Made by a program: the position numbers and the translations under genes
Notes under the pieces: generated by a model
Told to the model about the DNA's origin: nothing
Database searches by the model: none
Seen by the model: only the letters and a program-made list of their open reading frames with translations
Shown: positions 27,612-33,828 of the stretch, piece by piece
How the letters are laid out: every line of letters starts with the position of its first letter
Numbering within the stretch: the first letter of the stretch is position 1
Source of the DNA: Bacteroidota bacterium
Lineage (GTDB): Bacteria > Bacteroidota > Bacteroidia > Cytophagales > Cyclobacteriaceae
Assembly (NCBI GenBank): GCA_018266395.1
Contig: JAFEAM010000025.1
Span: forward strand, 1-33,828
Direction: 5' to 3'
Length of the DNA: 33,828 bases

Positions 27612-28945
27612 AACTACTGACCCAAATCTGCATTGCTCTCTTTGTCTCGGTGGTCTGGTTTGGATGTGCATCCCCTTCTACAGTAGAAGATCCAGCAGAG
27701 TCTTATTTCATAAGGTTCTACGGCGGTGATGGCAATCAAACAGGGGTGGACTTTGTTGTGTTGCCTGACAAATCGATGGTCTTGTTCGGGACCACGCGGT
27801 CTTCCGCGGTTGCCGGGAACAATCCCAATAGTCAGTGGCTCGTAGTCAAGACTGATCCCAAGGGTATGGTCCTCTACGAAAGACATATCGGCGGCCCGAA
27901 TGATGAAGAAGCAAGGGACATTGAATTGTACGGCAATAATCAATTGGTATTGGTGGGGAATACTTACAAGACCGCCACGGACAGGGATGTCAAGATCGTG
28001 ACCATGATGGCCGACGCTACACTTACGCCTATTGACAGCGCGGTTATTCCAGTTCTTGATTCCGCATCAGTGGCAACCAAGGGTGATGAGGATGTTACGA
28101 GCGTTACGCCAACCAGCGATGGATTTATTATCGCAGGATCCACCACTTTTACTTACAAGAAGAAGCCTGACGTTGGCTATACCGACTCGCGAGACGGTTT
28201 GAACATCAGGGTAGCAACCAACCTGACGACTTATGGGAATGGCTGGCCGACATCGCAGATATATGGCAAGTACAGCGATGATGTGACCACCAAAATTATC
28301 CAGGTGGCGAATGGCTTCTATGTATTTGGCTACTCAGATGCAAAGATTACCGGACAATCCGCTGCGTCGAAGAATTACAACTACTGGTATTACGGCCTGG
28401 GTCAGACTGGTGGGACCATTGGGGATGCCAATACGGGTTTACCTTCAGACAATGAGCTTATGACGTCATTCTCGTACGTGCCCACCCAAACCGGGGACGG
28501 TTATGTGCTGGGTGGCATTTCCACTAATATCACCACGGGGGCTGCTGATCTTAATGTTTGCAAACTCAAAAAGTTATTGAAGTTTGACCCAAGTTTGGAT
28601 GTGGAATTCCAGAAGCCACTTTCCATAGCAATTTCCAGCAATGGGTCCAGTCCCGATATCAATACCTCCATTATCGCCTCCCTGCTGGGTGGGTACTATG
28701 TACTTGGCAACGAGAATGGATTTAACAACAATCAGAATTGGGTTTTGGTCAAACTCAATACCGATGCATCGCAGGCCTGGTCGCCGATTGTCTTTGGCGG
28801 GGAGGGTTTGGATCAATGCGGAAGTGTACTTGATTTGCCCGATGGGAGGATCGGACTGATTGGTACCATGACCACAGGAAAGCCGGATGTGGGGGAGACA
28901 AAGATGACCCTGATAAAAGTTAACGGCGACGGCCAATTGAAGTGA
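27608..28945 (+). CDS. Lipoprotein with probable beta-propeller, 445 residues
   Basis: It starts at GTG 27608, overlapping the upstream stop by 4 bases (GTGA), a sign of translational coupling. The signal peptide ends FGC with the lipidated Cys at 20. The mature part contains repeated beta-type units with a hydrophobic strand then a G-T or G-N turn, such as DKSMVLFGTTRSSAVAGNNP, QLVLVGNTYKTATDR, SDGFIIAGSTTFTYKK, FYVFGYSDA, GYVLGGISTN and GGYYVLGNENG. That is about six to seven blades, like a WD40/quinoprotein-type propeller. No enzyme motif was seen. It is probably anchored at the outer membrane. The gene is the third of the coupled set and is followed after 72 bases by the giant repeat protein gene. 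Confidence 0.8.
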   Translation: MKLLTQICIALFVSVVWFGCASPSTVEDPAESYFIRFYGGDGNQTGVDFVVLPDKSMVLFGTTRSSAVAGNNPNSQWLVVKTDPKGMVLYERHIGGPNDEEARDIELYGNNQLVLVGNTYKTATDRDVKIVTMMADATLTPIDSAVIPVLDSASVATKGDEDVTSVTPTSDGFIIAGSTTFTYKKKPDVGYTDSRDGLNIRVATNLTTYGNGWPTSQIYGKYSDDVTTKIIQVANGFYVFGYSDAKITGQSAASKNYNYWYYGLGQTGGTIGDANTGLPSDNELMTSFSYVPTQTGDGYVLGGISTNITTGAADLNVCKLKKLLKFDPSLDVEFQKPLSIAISSNGSSPDINTSIIASLLGGYYVLGNENGFNNNQNWVLVKLNTDASQAWSPIVFGGEGLDQCGSVLDLPDGRIGLIGTMTTGKPDVGETKMTLIKVNGDGQLK

Positions 28946-29017
28946 GATTTTGGCATCAAAAAGGTTACTTTTAGGGGTTGGATTCTATATAGACTTTATA
29001 CTGGCTTAATACCCTCT

Positions 29018-32000
29018 ATGCCCTTGACTTTACCCTGGAAGAAAGGATTTTTATCGGGTTTTGATCGACGTGGTGAGTCAGGCATTTCCACCCAGTTCAG
29101 GGTGCCCTCTTTGTTTCAAAAGATAGTCTTTCTTGTTGCTCTCCTGTTGTTTGCAGGGCTTAATACCTACGCGGCAAACCGCTATTCGGTGGCTACCGGC
29201 AACTGGAATAATACTGCAACTTGGTCAGCGTCTTCAGGTGGTGCTCCTGGAGCGTCGGTTCCGGCTGCAGGGGATGTTGTAACCGTTGAAGGTGGATTCA
29301 CAGTAACGTTGAATGTTAATTCAGCCAATCTTGGCTCTTTGACAATTAGTGCTGGGAGTACGCTTTCCGCGACAGGAACATCGACATTAACCATTGCAGG
29401 AGCAATGGTAGTTAATGGGACCTATACTAATGGAAGTTCCGGGCTTGTGACGCTAGGCAGCATGACTGTTAATGCAGCGGCAACTTATAACCATAATACA
29501 CCAGGTACAATACCTACTGCAGTCTGGGCTTCAACGTCAAATTGCAATATCACTGGAATTACAGGAGCCCTGCCAGCCGGAGTAACTCAGAACTTCGGCA
29601 ACTTGACTTGGAACTGTGCAGGGCAGACTGCTAACATATTTCCAACCGTGAATATTCAGGGTACCCTCAATGTGGTAAGCACAAATGGGTTTGAGGGCAG
29701 ACCGACAGACGGGGCTACCAATTCAATTGGCGGGGACTATAACCACAGCGGAGGGATAGTTCGTTGGACGCGCAATTTAGCGGGATCCCTCACTGTTAAC
29801 GGAAACACTAATATTACTGGAGGCGAAGTACGGCTTTCCAATGGCACCGGTAACCTGACTTTGAACGCGAAAGGAGACTTTGAAGTTAGTGGATCTGGGA
29901 GTCTTACTGAGACAGGTACCGCAGCAGGTTGTACTGTTTTCTTCAATGGATCAACTGTTCAAACATATACCTCGGGTGGTGTACCCGGTGTGTCCCAAAC
30001 GGTTAGTTTCAATGTGAGTGGAGGAACGACTTTACAAATGGCTGATGCCACCACAATTGTGACTGGTTCAGGAAGTTTCACTTTGTCCAGCGGGGCAACA
30101 CTCGGTGTTACATCTGCTAATGGTATTACTGTTACTGCGTCTGGTGCCGTTGGGAATATACAGGTCACAGGAACAAGGACTTATACTGCAGGGGCAAATT
30201 ATATATATAACGGAACGACTAACCAGGCAGTTGGCAATGGTCTCACCCAGAACACTCCTGCCAATCTCACGATCAGCAACCCCGGAAATACTGTATCTCT
30301 TGGTGCTGCGACTACTTTGTCAGCTGCACTTACCATTACGGCAGGAACACTTGATGCCAATGGCCAAACATTGTCTGCTTCAGGATTGACAACGGTTAAT
30401 GGAACTTATCTAACATCAACAGCCACTCAAAACCTAAATGGTGGACTTACTATTTCAGGGGGTACTTTGACGGGATCTACTGGTACTTTGAACACTACAG
30501 ATGTGAATTTAAGTGGTGGAGCCCTTACGGCACCCAGTGGATCGTTTAGCGTGTCAGGTAACTGGACAAAGTCTGGAGGCACATTTACCCCTGGAGTAAA
30601 CACTGTAACCTTTACAGGCGCTGGTACCCAGTCGCTTAATTCCGGCGGATCTCCCTTCAATAATATCGTACACTCGGGAACCGGTACGCTTCAACTCATC
30701 ACAAATTCGCTCAACGCCGCAGGAACGTTTGGAAATACATCCGGGATTTTTAGTGCAAACGGTCAGACACACACTGCGGCTGGGTTGGTTACTGTAAGCG
30801 GAGGAACTTACCAGGCCGGGACGGCGACACAGACCTTTAACGGAGGCCTGACCATTTCAGGAGGTACATTTACCGGGTCAAGTGGTGACGTGACAACAAC
30901 GACTATGACCCTCAGTAGCGGAACCTTGACTGCACCGTCTGGGGCATTTTCTGTTTCCGGGAATTGGAATAAGTCAGGAGGAACTTTCACCCCCGGATCC
31001 AATACGGTCACCTTTACCGGGACCGGCGCGCAAACATTGGCTTCGGGTGGTACGGCGTTCAACAACATTGCCCACACCGGTGCCGGTACGCTGCAATTGA
31101 CAACAAATGCACTGTCTACTGGGGGGACTTTTACCAATTCAGCCGGCACATTTGATGCCAACGGACTTACCAACACTGTCACTGGTTCCGCAACTGTCAG
31201 CGGTGGAACCTATCTGGCTTCAACGGCTACGCAGACCTTCAATGGAGGATTGACTATTTCAGGAGGTACTTTCACAGGCTCTACCGGATCAGTCAGTTCC
31301 ACTGATGTGACAATAAGTAGTGGGACACTTACCGCACCCTCCGGAACATTCTCAGTTTCAGGTAACTGGTTAAGATCTGGCGGCACATTCACTCCCGGAG
31401 CCAACACCGTTACTTTTACCGGAACCGGAACTCAAACACTGAATTCAGGCGGTGCCTCTTTTACCAATATTAGCCATACAGGCAACGGAACCCTTCAACT
31501 AACTGGTTCATCGCTTTCGGCCAATGGTACCTTGGCCAATTCAGCGGGGACTATTGATGCGAATGGGCAGGTGGCGACCATTTCCGGGTTGACCACACTT
31601 GCCGGTGGTTCTTATCTGGCCTCAACGGCGACACAAAATTTCAGCGGTGGCCTTACTGTCTCAGGTGGTACATTAACGGGATCAGCAGGAGATGTCAATG
31701 TTTCTGACGTAACCTTAAGCAGTGGCACACTGACGGCGCCATCCGCCAACTTGAATGTTTCAGGTAACTGGTCAAACAACGGTGGTACTTTTTCGAATAA
31801 TAATGGTACAGCCAATTTTTCAGGTTCGGCAAAGTCAATAGGAGGCTCTCAACTCTCCACATTTTATAATCTCAACACCAGCGGCACAGCCAGCATCACT
31901 ACTGCTGCCCCGGTGACGGTCACAAATAACCTTGTCGTAGCCAGCGGGACATCTCTCTCCATTGGAGGATTTGCAACTTCTGTGGCAGGCACCACCACGG

Positions 32001-33828
32001 TGGGAGGCGGAACCCTCAATATTGCATCATCCTCTGGGGCCAAGACGTTTTCAGGCCTGGTTACATTACAGCCTGGCTCGACATGGAATAATTCCGGCAA
32101 CTCCCCGGTAACATTTCAAGGCGGAATTACACGGACTTCAGGAGCATTCACAGCGGGGACCGGCCTTTACACTTTCGATACGAATTCGCAATCCTTGTCG
32201 GGCACATATTCTATCCCCAGCGTAGACGTTTCAGGAGTCTCACTGACCAATAATAATAATCTGACCATTGCAACGGCCCTGGGTGGAAGTGGCAGTCTGA
32301 CTCAGGCTGTTGGTGCGACATTGACTATTCAGGGTACATCATCCATTTCTTCGATCAATGCAAGTAATAACGGGAACACAGTCATCTTCAATGGCAATGC
32401 ACAAACGGTAAACACCGGTACCTACTACAATTTGACCATCAATGAGACCGGAGGTACAGATGCGACATTAGGTGGCGCAGTTGGTGTAGATGGCACACTG
32501 ACGTTTACAACAGGAAAGACTTTGCTTGGAGCCAATAATCTTACATTGGGTTCGTCTGCTACAATCTCAGGAGGAGCATCTTCTGCAACCATGATTGTTG
32601 CTTCCTCATCCGGACAAATCAAGAAAACTTATAGTGGGTCCGGTTCCTTTACATTTCCGATAGGGGACAACACTGCAGTCTACTCGCCGGTTTCGGTGAA
32701 TGTTACGGCAGGGAGCTTTCCTCTCGACATAGCTGCCAATGTGGTCAAGGCCAAACACCCCAATAATGCCAGCGCCACCAATTATCTCAACAGGTACTGG
32801 AACATCACTCCATCAGCCAGCGCCACGGCGACGGTTACCGGTACATATGTTGCAGGTGATGTGAATGGTACAGAGGCATCGGCAAGTGCCGGGCAATTGA
32901 ACGGAACATTTAATCAGAATACAAACCCCTGGACAAAATTCGGGGCGTTGGGTGGACTTACGCTGACAGCGCCAGGTGCCACACTTACATCTGGTCAGAC
33001 TTCTGCGTTTACAGGGATTACGGGGGCGAATCCGACTGCTGCAATTACAGGAGGAGGTGTGACCATTTGCAGCGGCGGTTCAGTAAACTTGGGAACAACG
33101 GTAACTGGTGACCCCACCATTGTGTATAGTTGGAGTCCCTCTTCAGGATTAAGTTCGACGACAATTGCGAACCCCGTTGCAAATCCATCTGCAACGACTG
33201 TGTATACTGTTTCCATTAGGGATGGGAATGGGATTTTAACTACATCTGCGCCATCCACTGTGACTGTGAACCCGGTGCTGAGTGTTACTGCAACAACGCC
33301 GGATAACTTGATTTGTGAGAATGAGACGACTAGTTTATTAGCCACACCTTCTGGAGGGACACCAGGATATAGCTATGCATGGACGGGTGCTGGAGTTGCA
33401 GGTCTGAGTTCGGCGACGATTGCCAATCCTGTGTTCACTCCCCTTGACATAACAGTACAGACAGTGTATGTATTTACGGTGACAGTGACGGATGCAGCCA
33501 CTTGCACAGCTGTGAACACGGTAAGTGTGACGGTGAATCCTGTACCGAATAATGCTTTAGTAGTAAGTGCGGCTAGCGGTAGCATTTGCAATGGCGCGTC
33601 GACAACCATCGATGTAGCGGGATCAGAGGCAGGGGTGAACTACCAGTTGCGCAACAATACTGGGAACATACCGATCGGGCCCCTGGTAGCGGGCACAGGA
33701 GGGGTTATCAATCTGCCGACAGGGAATCTGACGGCCAACACGACATTTAATGTACTGGCTACCAATGCGACAACAGGTTGCTATACACAGTTGAGTACGA
33801 CTGTGACGGTGACGGTGAATCCGACGCC
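29018..33828 (+). CDS. Giant secreted repeat protein (adhesin-like), 3' end outside the window
   Basis: The frame from ATG 29018 stays open to the last base, 1603 codons without a stop, so the protein is at least that long. The first 34 residues are charged and the signal core IVFLVALLLFAGLNTYA follows, with cleavage near residue 52. An alternative GTG start at 29102 would give a normal-length signal. Next comes a GNWNNTATWS motif typical of Bacteroidota surface proteins, then a long Gly/Thr/Ser/Asn-rich beta-helix-like region. It includes four or nearly four copies of a 134-residue repeat with units such as GGTYLASTATQTFNGGLTIS (about 30353-31792). A beta-sandwich-like region lies near 32640-33030. 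The visible end has three PKD/Ig-like units each starting near a Cys (TICSGG, LICENE, SICNGA). The C-terminal type IX sorting signal, if present, is off the window. Confidence 0.9.
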   Translation, partial: MPLTLPWKKGFLSGFDRRGESGISTQFRVPSLFQKIVFLVALLLFAGLNTYAANRYSVATGNWNNTATWSASSGGAPGASVPAAGDVVTVEGGFTVTLNVNSANLGSLTISAGSTLSATGTSTLTIAGAMVVNGTYTNGSSGLVTLGSMTVNAAATYNHNTPGTIPTAVWASTSNCNITGITGALPAGVTQNFGNLTWNCAGQTANIFPTVNIQGTLNVVSTNGFEGRPTDGATNSIGGDYNHSGGIVRWTRNLAGSLTVNGNTNITGGEVRLSNGTGNLTLNAKGDFEVSGSGSLTETGTAAGCTVFFNGSTVQTYTSGGVPGVSQTVSFNVSGGTTLQMADATTIVTGSGSFTLSSGATLGVTSANGITVTASGAVGNIQVTGTRTYTAGANYIYNGTTNQAVGNGLTQNTPANLTISNPGNTVSLGAATTLSAALTITAGTLDANGQTLSASGLTTVNGTYLTSTATQNLNGGLTISGGTLTGSTGTLNTTDVNLSGGALTAPSGSFSVSGNWTKSGGTFTPGVNTVTFTGAGTQSLNSGGSPFNNIVHSGTGTLQLITNSLNAAGTFGNTSGIFSANGQTHTAAGLVTVSGGTYQAGTATQTFNGGLTISGGTFTGSSGDVTTTTMTLSSGTLTAPSGAFSVSGNWNKSGGTFTPGSNTVTFTGTGAQTLASGGTAFNNIAHTGAGTLQLTTNALSTGGTFTNSAGTFDANGLTNTVTGSATVSGGTYLASTATQTFNGGLTISGGTFTGSTGSVSSTDVTISSGTLTAPSGTFSVSGNWLRSGGTFTPGANTVTFTGTGTQTLNSGGASFTNISHTGNGTLQLTGSSLSANGTLANSAGTIDANGQVATISGLTTLAGGSYLASTATQNFSGGLTVSGGTLTGSAGDVNVSDVTLSSGTLTAPSANLNVSGNWSNNGGTFSNNNGTANFSGSAKSIGGSQLSTFYNLNTSGTASITTAAPVTVTNNLVVASGTSLSIGGFATSVAGTTTVGGGTLNIASSSGAKTFSGLVTLQPGSTWNNSGNSPVTFQGGITRTSGAFTAGTGLYTFDTNSQSLSGTYSIPSVDVSGVSLTNNNNLTIATALGGSGSLTQAVGATLTIQGTSSISSINASNNGNTVIFNGNAQTVNTGTYYNLTINETGGTDATLGGAVGVDGTLTFTTGKTLLGANNLTLGSSATISGGASSATMIVASSSGQIKKTYSGSGSFTFPIGDNTAVYSPVSVNVTAGSFPLDIAANVVKAKHPNNASATNYLNRYWNITPSASATATVTGTYVAGDVNGTEASASAGQLNGTFNQNTNPWTKFGALGGLTLTAPGATLTSGQTSAFTGITGANPTAAITGGGVTICSGGSVNLGTTVTGDPTIVYSWSPSSGLSSTTIANPVANPSATTVYTVSIRDGNGILTTSAPSTVTVNPVLSVTATTPDNLICENETTSLLATPSGGTPGYSYAWTGAGVAGLSSATIANPVFTPLDITVQTVYVFTVTVTDAATCTAVNTVSVTVNPVPNNALVVSAASGSICNGASTTIDVAGSEAGVNYQLRNNTGNIPIGPLVAGTGGVINLPTGNLTANTTFNVLATNATTGCYTQLSTTVTVTVNPT
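30353..31792 (+). repeat. 402-bp (134-residue) tandem repeat array in the giant protein gene
   Basis: The repeat marker codon in FNGGLTIS begins at 30437, 30839, 31241 and 31643, each exactly 402 bases after the last. A second marker in the DANG segment lies at 30752, 31154 and 31556 with the same period; the first copy, at 30353, is 3 bases out of phase because its loop is one codon shorter. The copies differ in sequence by many synonymous and some amino-acid changes but contain no frame-breaking length change. The fourth copy fades after GGTF near 31792 into a degenerate version. The period corresponds to about one full turn set of a beta-helix-like fold. Confidence 0.9.
33041..33828 (+). 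repeat. Three PKD/Ig-like units in the giant protein
   Basis: At the visible 3' end, units of about 80-90 residues start near TICSGG (33065), LICENE (33308) and SICNGA (33580). The first two end VTVNPV and carry a YSWSPSSGL or YAWTGAGV centre and ATIANPV or TTIANPV. Such modules follow beta-helix regions in Bacteroidota surface adhesins. The array probably continues past the window edge. Confidence 0.75.

Noticed and set aside
19960..28945. Classical phage-defence island
   Set aside because: A STAND NTPase is present, but no nuclease, protease, reverse transcriptase, integrase or other effector or mobility gene was seen, and the barrel and lipoprotein point to an envelope role.
28946..29017. 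Promoter TTTG / TACTTTTA before the giant protein gene
   Set aside because: The spacer is only 13 bases and the -7 element has a mismatch, so it is not a convincing sigma-A site; the gene may be transcribed with the upstream set.
30427..31815. Several leftward open frames with similar Val/Pro-rich sequences (about 30427-30660, 30808-31182, 31210-31407, 31612-31815)
   Set aside because: They are antisense shadows of the 402-bp repeat; their likeness to each other follows from the repeat, and the rightward frame is continuous with a signal peptide and modular structure.
33373..33609. Leftward short frames at the right edge as genes
   Set aside because: They are antisense to the PKD/Ig-like units of the giant protein and show the same Val/Thr-rich mirror composition.

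Overview
The window is about 33.8 kb of chromosome from a member of the Bacteroidota, most likely Cytophagales. Evidence for this includes a DUF1080 / sugar isomerase / cytochrome c lipoprotein cluster, an LptE-type lipoprotein next to secG, beta-barrel proteins of the PorT-like type, and a large beta-rich surface protein of the kind exported by type IX secretion. Several start sites are preceded by the Bacteroidota sigma-A -7 element TAnnTTTG, and Shine-Dalgarno sequences are mostly weak. Genus and species cannot be set by eye.

Layout. Positions 1-3511 (+) hold a catabolic cluster: the C-terminus of a Gfo/Idh/MocA oxidoreductase, a TIM-barrel sugar isomerase, a cytochrome c lipoprotein, a DUF1080 protein and a second TIM-barrel protein with a Tat-like signal. 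Together these resemble the 3-keto-glycoside (oxidation, then elimination or hydrolysis) route. Positions 3516-5446 (-) hold aguB-aguA, which convert agmatine to putrescine. Position 5603 starts a GTP-dependent PEP carboxykinase (+) with a clear terminator. Next come two transporters (+), a POT-like MFS protein and an OPT-family protein, then a small TerB-like protein (-) and groES-groEL (-). A conserved-looking hypothetical gene (+) abuts secG with no gap. The envelope/tRNA-modification run reads leftward as miaB, sigma-54 activator, lptE, a TPR-like gene and secG (18604 down to 14178). A gamma-class carbonic anhydrase and an OmpH/Skp-like chaperone read rightward, each with a perfect TAnnTTTG element upstream.

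From 19960 to the right edge all genes read rightward and look more accessory. They are a 1053-residue fusion of an ADP/ATP-carrier-like membrane domain, HEAT repeats and a cyclic-nucleotide-binding-like domain; a 1061-residue nSTAND1 NTPase with one membrane segment, a coiled coil and a WD40 propeller; an outer-membrane beta-barrel protein; a lipoprotein; and a giant secreted repeat protein. The giant gene is open from 29018 to the end of the window (1603 codons, no stop) and contains an in-register 402-bp tandem repeat. The NTPase, barrel and lipoprotein genes overlap by 1 and 4 bases and are almost certainly translationally coupled. The predicted topology puts the NTPase in the cytoplasm and the propeller in the periplasm. 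This trans-envelope set beside a surface adhesin is the best candidate here for a little-described system; its function is inference only.

No tRNA, rRNA, CRISPR array or insertion sequence was recognised.
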